Below, piece after piece: positions 1-6,648 of a stretch of DNA of 64,000 nt (the first letter of the stretch is position 1; every line of letters begins with the position of its first letter). Under the pieces are notes generated by a model. The model had not been told where the DNA came from. It saw only the letters and a program-made list of their open reading frames with translations, and did not search any database. The stretch comes from Rothia nasimurium. GTDB lineage: Bacteria > Actinomycetota > Actinomycetes > Actinomycetales > Micrococcaceae. The DNA is taken from contig NZ_CAKMTD010000002.1 of assembly GCF_928391935.1 (NCBI RefSeq), positions 62,001-126,000 of the forward strand, in the 5' to 3' direction. The translations under genes were made by a program, and so were the position numbers.

Positions 1-30
1 ACCGTGTAAGGTAGAAGAGCTTTACCGCTT

Positions 31-113
31 GCCCAAGTGGCGGAATTGGCAGACGCGCCGCACTCAAAATGCGGTTCTTCGGAGTGTGGGTTCGAGTCCC
101 ACCTTGGGCACCA
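31..113 (+). tRNA. tRNA-Leu (anticodon CAA)
   Basis: A complete class II tRNA with a 7-bp acceptor stem (GCCCAAG/CTTGGGC), discriminator A and an encoded CCA end. The anticodon arm has the loop CTCAAAA, so the anticodon is CAA, which reads UUG leucine codons. It has the variable arm and TTCGAGT T-loop expected of tRNA-Leu. Only 30 bases precede it, so its promoter cannot be judged. The degenerate toxin/immunity remnants start about 100 bp downstream. Confidence 0.97.
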
Positions 114-140
114 CAAAACGCCTAGTCAGGGCGATATAAA

Positions 141-170
141 CCCTCTCCTGTTGACAGGAGAGGGTTTTTT
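141..170 (+). terminator. Intrinsic terminator after tRNA-Leu
   Basis: A perfect 10-bp stem (CCCTCTCCTG / CAGGAGAGGG) with a TTGA loop is followed by six T on the plus strand. It lies 28 bases after the tRNA CCA end. Confidence 0.93.
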
Positions 171-214
171 GACATGGTAGAGATGAAGCCAGAAGAAAAG
201 GATAAGCCACTGCT

Positions 215-427
215 ATGGAACTAACCTGTGCTGACGTCCAAAAAATCTTCGATGGGGTCAAGCACCTTATCCCTAAAAAACGCCATCAAGATATCAAAGA
301 TTTCCTCTTTGTAGGGGAACCAATTATGGCTATGGATTTCATCAAAAATTCCTTCATCTATGATGGGACTCCCATCCCAGAGGAATTCCAAGATACGATC
401 GGCACTTGGGAAAACCGTATGTTTTGA
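215..427 (+). CDS. MafI-like small immunity protein, copy 1
   Basis: A 70-residue acidic/helical protein. Its centre (FLFVGEPIMAMDFI, about residues 30-43) fits the MafI-type immunity pattern of a helix, a GE-x-x-x-A turn, then a second amphipathic helix starting at a proline (PIPEEFQ). MafI proteins neutralise polymorphic secreted toxins. The start is the ATG after a purine-rich stretch (AGAAAAGGA). Its best relative in the window is the product of 645-881, which shares LFVGE-x-x-x-A-x-DF, so the two look like diverged paralogues. No intact toxin is beside it; a broken toxin tail follows at 442. The family assignment rests on pattern alone. It could be an unrelated small helical protein. Confidence 0.5.
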   Translation: MELTCADVQKIFDGVKHLIPKKRHQDIKDFLFVGEPIMAMDFIKNSFIYDGTPIPEEFQDTIGTWENRMF

Positions 428-441
428 CCTCAGAAGAATAG

Positions 442-549
442 CTAGCAGCACTAGCCGGGGCGGGCGGGCCTGTGAAGATTCCAGGACCAAATCTTGTGTT
501 CAGCCGTGGATTCATTCGTAGGGGAATTGAGCGAGCAGGCGTTATCTAG
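442..549 (+). pseudogene. Remnant of a polymorphic-toxin C-terminal cassette
   Basis: The frame opening directly after a stop codon at 439-441 encodes 35 residues beginning LAALAGAGGPVKIPGPN and ends at TAG 547-549. The GG-x-V-K-I-P-x-PNLV stretch recurs in translation at 1369-1404, so it behaves like the shared linker that joins interchangeable toxin tips to a common body. There is no start codon, and the toxin domain seems lost by frameshift: another frame stays open from about 547 into the second immunity gene. This call is inferred from position between two MafI-like genes and from the repeated linker; no toxin fold is recognisable. Confidence 0.3.
461..493 (+). repeat. 33-bp toxin-linker repeat, copy 1
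   Basis: This 33-bp stretch matches 1366-1398 with about four differences; the core GATTCCA, then a purine, then GACCAAATCT is shared. It overlaps the KIPGPNLV coding remnant and lies after the first immunity-like gene, while the other copy lies after the second. Confidence 0.6.
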
Positions 550-644
550 GCAGCCTTCCCTGGGAGAAGAAGGTATTAAAATCGTTACGGCAAAAGGTGC
601 AAGACCGTCTGCTGTTACTCCACACCAAGAGAGATGAGGCCCCA

Positions 645-881
645 ATGTCCCCGGCTATCACCTCAGATGAGGAACGCATACACGCAGCTGCAGAAGAGAT
701 GTTAGACATCCTAAAAGAATTTCTTCCAAAGATTCTGCTAGAAGAAATTTCAGTGTTGCTGTTCGTTGGGGAAGAAGGCATAGCCATTGACTTTATGGTG
801 CCCTATTACAAAGCTTCCAACGTTAAGCTATCCCAAGGCTCACTGGACTCCATTGCAGAGCTGCACGAGCTTTTTCTTTAG
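645..881 (+). CDS. MafI-like small immunity protein, copy 2
   Basis: A 78-residue protein, nearly all helical. It carries VLLFVGEEGIAIDFMV (about residues 39-54), matching the LFVGE-x-x-x-A-x-DF core of the gene at 215-427, which suggests a shared MafI-like immunity fold. ATG 645 is preferred because GAGAGATGAGG lies about 5-15 bases upstream; the frame remains open back to 597 and beyond, perhaps as a leftover of the fused toxin reading frame. The neighbouring toxin is degenerate, so this may be an orphan immunity gene kept for protection against kin toxins. Confidence 0.5.
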   Translation: MSPAITSDEERIHAAAEEMLDILKEFLPKILLEEISVLLFVGEEGIAIDFMVPYYKASNVKLSQGSLDSIAELHELFL

Positions 882-969
882 ATTCTTGAAAAGCCCTGCA
901 CCTGAAACAACCCTTGCTTAGAAACACCCAGAAAAGGTAACTAGCTCATTTGTGCTAACAACAACGGTT

Positions 970-1152
970 TTAGTCATGACGGTTGCCTGCTTTGAGGTGC
1001 AGTGCCAAAGTTGCTGCATTACCTGCAGCCAAGACTCCCCAGAGAACCGCCATACCGGTGTTGCCCTGACTAATCTGCAAAAGGACCAGCGTCACTGAAA
1101 GCACCAGAATTGCAATATTGAGGGCAATCAGCCCTTTTCTACTCTGTTTCAT
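970..1152 (-). CDS. Small two-helix membrane protein
   Basis: Sixty residues with a positively charged N-terminus (MKQSRKG), a hydrophobic helix at about residues 8-28, a short polar turn (SQGNTG) and a second helix at about 33-52, ending with a charged tail. This is typical of small actinobacterial inner-membrane proteins of unknown role. It stands alone on the minus strand between the second immunity-like gene and a pair of strong hairpins. I recognise no family. The ribosome-binding site is weak (AGATAGG about 8 bases upstream). Confidence 0.5.
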   Translation of the reverse strand: MKQSRKGLIALNIAILVLSVTLVLLQISQGNTGMAVLWGVLAAGNAATLALHLKAGNRHD

Positions 1153-1245
1153 GGAGTTACCTATCTACTTATGGGGGAAGGGCCGCCCCGAAATGCCAGC
1201 CGAATTCAAACGCCCCGCCCCAATAATAACTTCAAACCCCAGCCC

Positions 1246-1282
1246 AAGAGCCCCTACCGAACCCCGTTCGATAGGGGCTCTT
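1246..1282. terminator. Bidirectional hairpin
   Basis: An 11-bp stem (AAGAGCCCCTA / TAGGGGCTCTT) continues after one mismatch into CGAAC/GTTCG around a CCC loop. It lies in the gene-free stretch 1153-1525, which otherwise holds only the next hairpin and the linker repeat. Confidence 0.7.
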
Positions 1283-1342
1283 GCTCTACCCACAGTAGAA
1301 ACACGTGACCGATACCAGCCCTGAGAACACAGGCATAAAAAA

Positions 1343-1372
1343 CCCGCCCACCCCTTTTTTGGGGTGGGCGGG
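1343..1372. terminator. G+C-rich hairpin with T6 loop
   Basis: A perfect 12-bp stem (CCCGCCCACCCC / GGGGTGGGCGGG) closes a TTTTTT loop and is preceded by A6 (a T-tract on the minus strand). This fits a terminator for minus-strand transcription from the SRPBCC gene at 1526-1984. Its right arm overlaps the linker repeat copy at 1366-1398. Confidence 0.7.
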
Positions 1373-1398
1373 CTGGTGAGGATTCCAAGACCAAATCT
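1366..1398 (+). repeat. 33-bp toxin-linker repeat, copy 2
   Basis: This is the second copy of the element at 461-493, about 29/33 identical. Read in one frame it gives GGLVRIPRPNLVL, parallel to GGPVKIPGPNLVF in the first copy. No open toxin gene follows. Confidence 0.55.
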
Positions 1399-1525
1399 GG
1401 TTTTGATCTTGTGGTTCCTGCGGTGGTTCGATTCAAAACCAGATCATCAGGCCTTGAATCACCACTACCAGTCTACACCGGCTAGGCAGGTCTGATAGAC
1501 AGGTTACTTAAGATGTAGGGGTTTC

Positions 1526-1984
1526 TTAGGCCGATTCAGCCAGGGCTTTGAGGGCCTGCAGGCCCCGGTCGAAGTCAGCCCCGATCCGCTTCTGCATGTT
1601 AAAGACCTTGAACATTACCTTCATCATCAGGTTCTGCTCCCCGCTCATAGACCAGGCCACGACGGTACCTTCACCGGTTTCCTGCAGCTTGAAGTGGCTC
1701 CGATTCTCAGCCTTCCAGGGCTTGAGGAACTCAATATCGATTTCAACCAGGTCAGGCTCAACCGTAGCAACGGTCATGCGGCCCTCCCCTGCCTGCTTGT
1801 TGCCCTGCCAGTCCATGCGGGCGCCAACGCCTCGCTCAGCCCCTGAATAGGTCTGCTTCATGGCCGGGTCCAGGGCCTGCCAGGGGGACCAGCCCTCCCA
1901 GGCGTGCAGGTCTTCAATGAGGGAGCGCACCCGGTCTACCGGGGCTTTAATAACAATGGTGCGAGTGAGAAAGGTTTCTACCAT
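1526..1984 (-). CDS. SRPBCC-fold protein (polyketide cyclase/START-like)
   Basis: 152 residues from ATG 1984. The N-terminus reads ETFLTRTIVIKAPVDRVRSL, the typical first strand and helix of the SRPBCC superfamily, followed by WEGWSPW (common in polyketide cyclase-type members), a central sheet with ARMDWQGNK and a C-terminal amphipathic helix. Members bind small hydrophobic ligands in a helix-grip cavity; the ligand here cannot be told. The frame is open further upstream, but the upstream extension (rich in Pro and Trp) does not fit the fold. It is transcribed alone, divergent in function from pyk next door. Confidence 0.8.
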   Translation of the reverse strand: MVETFLTRTIVIKAPVDRVRSLIEDLHAWEGWSPWQALDPAMKQTYSGAERGVGARMDWQGNKQAGEGRMTVATVEPDLVEIDIEFLKPWKAENRSHFKLQETGEGTVVAWSMSGEQNLMMKVMFKVFNMQKRIGADFDRGLQALKALAESA

Positions 1985-2050
1985 AGGGGCCAGTTTACTG
2001 CCACCTGCCCAGGCGGGCGGGCGCGTCCTTTCGTACCCTTCAGCACACAA

Positions 2051-2090
2051 AAACCCCGGCCCCTCCCACGATGGTGGAGGGGCCGGGGTT
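2051..2090 (-). terminator. pyk terminator
   Basis: The hairpin AACCCCGGCCCCTCC / GGAGGGGCCGGGGTT (15-bp stem) is followed on the minus strand by a T-tract. It lies 35 bases after the pyk stop codon. Confidence 0.88.
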
Positions 2091-2124
2091 ACGGCTCACA
2101 GGGTAGGCCCTGAAAAGCGTAGGT

Positions 2125-3594
2125 TTAGTCGTTGAAGGGGCCGACCTGCTCGCGGGCCTCAGGCAGGACAGCACCGGCGTCGTCCAGGTCGCCTACACGG
2201 TGGACCTTGACGGTGTTGGTGGAACCTGCAACGCCGGGAGGTGAACCGGCTGCCATAACGATCATGTCGTTGGCTTCAGCCAGGCCGTTGGCCAGCATGT
2301 AGCGGTCAACAACGGCGGTCATTTCGTCGGTGTCCTTGGCGGCCGGGGAAACGGCTGCTTCAACACCCCAGAGCAGGGAGAGGAAGGCGCGGACGGACAG
2401 CTCGGGGGTCAGAGCCAGCACGGGCTTGGCCGGACGCAGGCGGGCCAGACGGCGGGCGGTGTCACCGGACTGGGTGAAAGCAGCAATGTACTTGACGTCC
2501 AGCTGGTCGGCGATGTTGACCGCTGCGCGGGTGATGGCGCCGCCACGGGTCTTGGGTGAGGTGCCCAGTTCGGGAACACGGAAGAGGCCGCGTTCTTCGG
2601 TGGACTTGATAATGCGGGCCATGGTCTGGATGGTGATGATCGGGTACTTACCCACAGAGGTTTCACCGGAGAGCATGACGGCGTCGGCACCATCGAGGAT
2701 GGCGTTGGCGCAGTCAGAGGCTTCTGCACGGGTGGGGGTGGGGTTCTGAATCATGGTTTCCAGCACCTGGGTTGCCACAATGACGGGCTTTGCCCAGCGG
2801 CGGGCCAGTTCAATGGCCCGCTTCTGAACCAGGGGGACCTCTTCGAGGGGGAACTCAACACCGAGGTCGCCACGGGCCACCATAATACCGTCGAACTTAT
2901 CGACGATATCCTGCAGATTCTCTACAGCCTGGGGCTTTTCGATCTTGGCGATGACGGCGATCTTGCGGCCCTCTTCTGCCATGATTTCGTGGACGCGGGT
3001 GATGTCGTTGCCGGAGCGGACGAAGGAGAGGGCGATGATGTCAACACCCATGTTCAGGGCGAAACGGAGGTCGCGCTCGTCCTTTTCGGTCAGGGCCGGG
3101 ATGGAGACGGCAACGCCGGGCAGGTTAATACCCTTGTTGTTGGAGATGGGGCCGCCGACGATGACGCGGGTGGTGACGGTGGTTTCGTCAACTTCGATGG
3201 CTTCGAGGCGGATCTTGCCATCGTCAATCAGCAGGGTGTCGCCGGGCTTGACGTCGCCGGGCAGGCCCTTGAAGGTGGTACCGCAAATTTCCTTGGTGCC
3301 TTCAACGTCGTTGATGGTGATCTTGAAGGTGTCACCGGGTTCCAGGACCTCAGAGCCGTTCTTGAAGGTTTCCAGGCGGATCTTGGGGCCCTGCAGGTCA
3401 GCGAGAATTGCGACGTTCTTGCCGAGCTTCTCAGCCTGCTCGCGGATGGTCTTGTATGAGTTGGTGTGAACCTCATGGTCACCGTGGCTCATGTTTAGTC
3501 GGGCAACGTTCATGCCCGCTTCGATAGCCGCTGCAATCTTCTCGGGAGCTGAAATTGCGGGGCCAATGGTACAAACAATCTTTGCGCGTCTCAT
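2125..3594 (-). CDS. pyk: Pyruvate kinase
   Basis: Converts phosphoenolpyruvate and ADP to pyruvate and ATP in the last step of glycolysis. The 489-residue length is normal. Visible landmarks are the N-terminal AKIVCTIGPA, ARLNMSHG (active-site Arg, about residue 31), DLQGPKIR, the catalytic lysine motif AVIAKIEKPQAV (about 216-227), MVARGDLGVE, and NPTPTRAEASDCANAI with MLSGETSVGKYP. A C-terminal domain follows from about 350. ATG 3594 was chosen over the adjacent in-frame TTG (3597): AAGG sits about 8 bases upstream of the ATG. It is monocistronic, with its own promoter (-10 at 3714) and terminator. Confidence 0.98.
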   Translation of the reverse strand: MRRAKIVCTIGPAISAPEKIAAAIEAGMNVARLNMSHGDHEVHTNSYKTIREQAEKLGKNVAILADLQGPKIRLETFKNGSEVLEPGDTFKITINDVEGTKEICGTTFKGLPGDVKPGDTLLIDDGKIRLEAIEVDETTVTTRVIVGGPISNNKGINLPGVAVSIPALTEKDERDLRFALNMGVDIIALSFVRSGNDITRVHEIMAEEGRKIAVIAKIEKPQAVENLQDIVDKFDGIMVARGDLGVEFPLEEVPLVQKRAIELARRWAKPVIVATQVLETMIQNPTPTRAEASDCANAILDGADAVMLSGETSVGKYPIITIQTMARIIKSTEERGLFRVPELGTSPKTRGGAITRAAVNIADQLDVKYIAAFTQSGDTARRLARLRPAKPVLALTPELSVRAFLSLLWGVEAAVSPAAKDTDEMTAVVDRYMLANGLAEANDMIVMAAGSPPGVAGSTNTVKVHRVGDLDDAGAVLPEAREQVGPFND

Positions 3595-3713
3595 CAATCA
3601 ACCTTAGGTCTGTAGGGGGCTGAGAACCTGGTGTTGGATCGGGAGGTGGACTTGCCCAGTGAAAACCAACGTATTCACAGGTAGCCAGGCCGAAACCAAC
3701 ACTTCCAGGTTTC

Positions 3714-3719
3714 ATTATA
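3714..3719 (-). promoter_or_regulatory. -10 box of pyk promoter
   Basis: A perfect TATAAT on the minus strand lies about 120 bases upstream of the pyk ATG; the -35 region is poor. Transcription would begin near 3707, giving a leader of about 110 nt. The surrounding intergenic region 3595-3914 is clearly more A+T-rich than its flanks and must hold the promoters of both divergent genes. Confidence 0.6.
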
Positions 3720-3914
3720 CGTTGTTTTATGAGGTTTTATCTGAGGTATGGGGCACTTTTTTAGGAAAACTTCCCAAAAAGTCCAACAAGAACACACATA
3801 AACAGTCACAAACAAAACACACTCCTCCTGGCCCTCCCCAAACTCTTGAGTCAGACCACCAAGGCTTGTATTCTGAATTTTGGTCTCCATTTTCATACAA
3901 CTAACGAGGTTTCT

Positions 3915-4499
3915 ATGCCCACCCCTACGGTCCTCATCCTCTTTGGCTCCACCTACGGCCACACCGAACGCTACGCCCACTGGATCGCCGAGGACCTCTC
4001 CGCCCTCACCCCCGCCCCGCAGGTGACCCTCTCCCCCGTCACCGAGGCCACCGACGAGATGATTGAGCAGGCCGATATCCTCATCATCGGCGCCAGCTAC
4101 CTGGGTGGCTTCCTCACCGGCGCCCCCACCCTCCGCAAGCGTCGTGAGGCCATGGCCAAGGTCCCCCACCGCCTCTTCTACACTGTCTCCTTCAACGGCA
4201 CCGCCGTCTACCCCCGCTCCTACCTGGACGACCGCGTCCTTAAGTCTTACAAGGCTGAGATTGCTGAGGGCCGCCCGGCCTTCCACTTCCGGGGTGGCCT
4301 CAAGATGGATGAGATGTCTAAGCTGCACCGCACTGCCCTGACAGGTGTCAAGACCGCCTACAAGCTCAAGCCCAAGCAGAACGAGTACGACAAGCAGCTC
4401 ATTGAGGCCTTTGAAAACGGCGGGGCTGACCACATGGACCGCGCTTTCATTCAGCCGCTGGTAGAGCAGGTTGCCGCCTACCTGGCCGAGCAGTCCTAG
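3915..4499 (+). CDS. Flavodoxin-domain protein, copy 1 (HemG/Flavodoxin_5-like)
   Basis: 194 residues. The N-terminus VLILFGSTYGHTERYAHWIA is the FMN-phosphate loop of flavodoxins, with GASYLGGFLTGAP as the second FMN-contact loop. The later block FHFRGGLKMDEMSKLHR resembles the long-insert region of protoporphyrinogen-oxidase-type flavodoxins (HemG, Flavodoxin_5). It is likely a cytosolic FMN electron carrier or quinone-linked oxidoreductase; the substrate is unknown. ATG 3915 follows ACGAGG at a good distance; the frame upstream of it is an A+T-rich leader. The homologous gene at 4536 follows after 36 bases, so the pair is an operon born by duplication. Confidence 0.85.
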   Translation: MPTPTVLILFGSTYGHTERYAHWIAEDLSALTPAPQVTLSPVTEATDEMIEQADILIIGASYLGGFLTGAPTLRKRREAMAKVPHRLFYTVSFNGTAVYPRSYLDDRVLKSYKAEIAEGRPAFHFRGGLKMDEMSKLHRTALTGVKTAYKLKPKQNEYDKQLIEAFENGGADHMDRAFIQPLVEQVAAYLAEQS

Positions 4500-4535
4500 C
4501 CCCTCAATTCCAAACCTCTTAGGGTGGTAGGCCAG

Positions 4536-5096
4536 ATGAAAACTGTTCTGATTGTTTTTGGTAGCCAGTACGGCTACACCCAGCAGTATGCCCAGTGGAT
4601 TGCTGAGGGCCTGGAGGGGCTTGCCTCCCCGGTGCTTGTTTCCACTGACCAGCTGACGGAGCGCCTGGTTGCAGACGCGGACGCCGTCGTGGTGGGTATG
4701 GGTGACTACGGTGGGTTTTTGACCGGGGCGGCCCAGGTTAAAGGCTGTGAGGCTGAGCTTCGCGTGCGCCCCCTGGTACTTTTTACGGTGTCTTTCAGTG
4801 GGCTTGCCGGGGCTAGCCAGGAGAAGCTGGACGGCATGCTCACCAAGAACCTGGGGGCGGCCCTGGTGGACGACGCCCTGGGCACCTTCCACCTGCGCGG
4901 CGGCCTTGACCACACCCGTCTTTCCCTCAAGCACAAGACGGTGATGGTGGGTATTCGTTCAGCGATTGCGGCCCTGCCCAAGAAGTCTGAGGCTAACCAG
5001 CAAATGCTCGATAGCTTTACATCCAAGACGGTTGATTATTCGACCCGTGAGCAGGTCCAGCCCCTGCTAGAGGTGCTCAAGAAGGCCCTCAAGTAG
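4536..5096 (+). CDS. Flavodoxin-domain protein, copy 2
   Basis: 186 residues, paralogous to the preceding gene. It has VLIVFGSQYGYTQQYAQWIA at the FMN loop, MGDYGGFLTGA at the second loop and FHLRGGLDHTRLSLKHK in the HemG-like insert. It shares the YAxWIAE signature with copy 1 but differs widely elsewhere, so the duplication is old. The start is ATG 4536, about 5 bases after GGGTGGTAGG. A strong hairpin follows at 5136. Two flavodoxin-type proteins in one operon may serve different redox partners or form a heterodimer; the latter is speculation. Confidence 0.85.
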   Translation: MKTVLIVFGSQYGYTQQYAQWIAEGLEGLASPVLVSTDQLTERLVADADAVVVGMGDYGGFLTGAAQVKGCEAELRVRPLVLFTVSFSGLAGASQEKLDGMLTKNLGAALVDDALGTFHLRGGLDHTRLSLKHKTVMVGIRSAIAALPKKSEANQQMLDSFTSKTVDYSTREQVQPLLEVLKKALK

Positions 5097-5135
5097 GTGA
5101 GCAGAACTCCCTCTCCCCTTTCCTTAAAAGAGCCC

Positions 5136-5168
5136 AGGCCCTGAACCTCCTTGTGAGGTTCAGGGCCT
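5136..5168. terminator. Bidirectional terminator between flavodoxin operon and gltD
   Basis: A perfect 14-bp stem (AGGCCCTGAACCTC / GAGGTTCAGGGCCT) with a CTTGT loop lies between the convergent genes ending at 5096 and 5185. Confidence 0.88.
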
Positions 5169-5184
5169 GTTTCGTGTGGTGGGG

Positions 5185-6648
5185 TTAGACGCTGAGGTCG
5201 ATTGCCCGGTCGCTGGGGGCGACGGGGGCCGGCAGCAGGGTTGAGCCGGTCAGGTGCTTTTCGACGGCGGCGGCGCAGGCGCGTCCTTCGGCGATAGCCC
5301 AGACGACCAGGGACTGGCCGCGGCCGGCGTCCCCGCAGGAGAAGACGCCGGGGACGTTGGTCATGTAGTTCTCGTCGCGGGCGACGTTGGTGCGGCGGTC
5401 GAGTTCTGCCCCGATCTGGCTGGTGATGGAGTCGTTGTCCTGGCCGGTGAAGCCCAGGGCCAGGAATACCAGGTCAGCCGGGATGACGTGCTCGGTACCT
5501 GCCTTGGGCACGCGGCGGCCGTCGGGCAGGTATTCGGTTTCAGCGACCTTGAGGCCGGTGAGTTTACCGTTTTCACCCACGAATTCGACGGTGCTGGCCA
5601 GGTACTTGCGTTCGCCGCCCTCTTCGTGGGAGGAAGATACCTCGAAGACCTTGGGGAACATGGGCCAGGGCTCATTCTCAGGACGTTCGGTGCTGGGCTT
5701 CTTGCCGATGGCCAGGGTGGTGATGGAGGCAGCTCCCTGGCGGACGGCGGTACCAATGCAGTCTGAGCCGGTGTCGCCGCCACCGAGTACGATCACGTGC
5801 TTGCCTGCGGCGTTGATGCTCGGTGCTTCTAGGTCACCAGCTACCACCCGGTTGGCTTCGGTTAGGTAGGGCATGGCATAGTGGACGCCGTCCAGGTCGG
5901 CCCCGGGGATGGGCAAGGCGCGGGGGGCGGTGGCGCCGGTGGCCACAATGACGGCGTCGTAGCGGCGCTTGAGGTCGTCCCAGGTGATGTCCTTGCCGAT
6001 TTCTACGCCGGTGCGGAAGCGGGTGCCCTCGGCCTTCATGACCTCGATACGGCGGTCCACGATATCTTTTTCGAGTTTGAAGTCGGGGATACCGTAGCGC
6101 AGCAGGCCGCCGACCTTGTCGTCGCGTTCGAAGACAGCGACGGTGAAACCTGCCTGGGTGAGCTGCTGGGCAGCGGCCAGACCGGCGGGGCCTGAACCGA
6201 CGACGGCCACGGTCTTATCGAGCATACGGTCGGGCATAATGGGCTCGATGTAGCCGCCCTCGAAAGCCTGCTCGGCAATGGTGTACTCAATCTGCTTGAT
6301 GGTCACCGCAGGCTGGTTGATACCCAGCACGCAGGAGGTTTCGCAGGGGGCCGGGCAGACGCGTCCGGTGAACTCGGGGAAGTTGTTGGTCGCGTGCAGG
6401 CGCTCAACGGCCTTCTCGGTCTGCTCGCGCCAGGTCAGGTCGTTCCATTCGGGAATCAGGTTGCCCAAGGGGCAGCCGACGTGGCAGAAGGGAACGCCAC
6501 AGTCCATGCAGCGGGAGGCCTGGGTCTTGAGGACGGCCGAGTTCTGGGCGACCTGTACCTCGTTCCAGTCCAGGATGCGCACGGGGACGGGGCGCTTGGG
6601 TCGGTCTTGACGGGTGGTTACTTTCAGAAAACCGCGGGGATCAGCCAC
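5185..6648 (-). CDS. gltD: Glutamate synthase (NADPH) small subunit
   Basis: 487 residues. This is the beta subunit of GOGAT, which passes electrons from NADPH through FAD and iron-sulfur clusters to the large subunit. Two N-terminal cysteine clusters are visible ([16 protein letters not shown] at about 42-57, and CPAPCETSC at about 97-105). They are followed by an FAD Rossmann motif ([13 protein letters not shown], about 148) and an NADPH motif ([11 protein letters not shown], about 289). The ATG overlaps the end of gltB by 8 bases, so translation is coupled. Confidence 0.97.
   Translation of the reverse strand: MADPRGFLKVTTRQDRPKRPVPVRILDWNEVQVAQNSAVLKTQASRCMDCGVPFCHVGCPLGNLIPEWNDLTWREQTEKAVERLHATNNFPEFTGRVCPAPCETSCVLGINQPAVTIKQIEYTIAEQAFEGGYIEPIMPDRMLDKTVAVVGSGPAGLAAAQQLTQAGFTVAVFERDDKVGGLLRYGIPDFKLEKDIVDRRIEVMKAEGTRFRTGVEIGKDITWDDLKRRYDAVIVATGATAPRALPIPGADLDGVHYAMPYLTEANRVVAGDLEAPSINAAGKHVIVLGGGDTGSDCIGTAVRQGAASITTLAIGKKPSTERPENEPWPMFPKVFEVSSSHEEGGERKYLASTVEFVGENGKLTGLKVAETEYLPDGRRVPKAGTEHVIPADLVFLALGFTGQDNDSITSQIGAELDRRTNVARDENYMTNVPGVFSCGDAGRGQSLVVWAIAEGRACAAAVEKHLTGSTLLPAPVAPSDRAIDLSV

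Noticed and set aside
3675..4934. 419-codon minus-strand frame opposite the flavodoxin genes
   Set aside because: It is antisense to two genes with clear FMN motifs, has no recognisable domain and includes a low-complexity Gly/Glu stretch.
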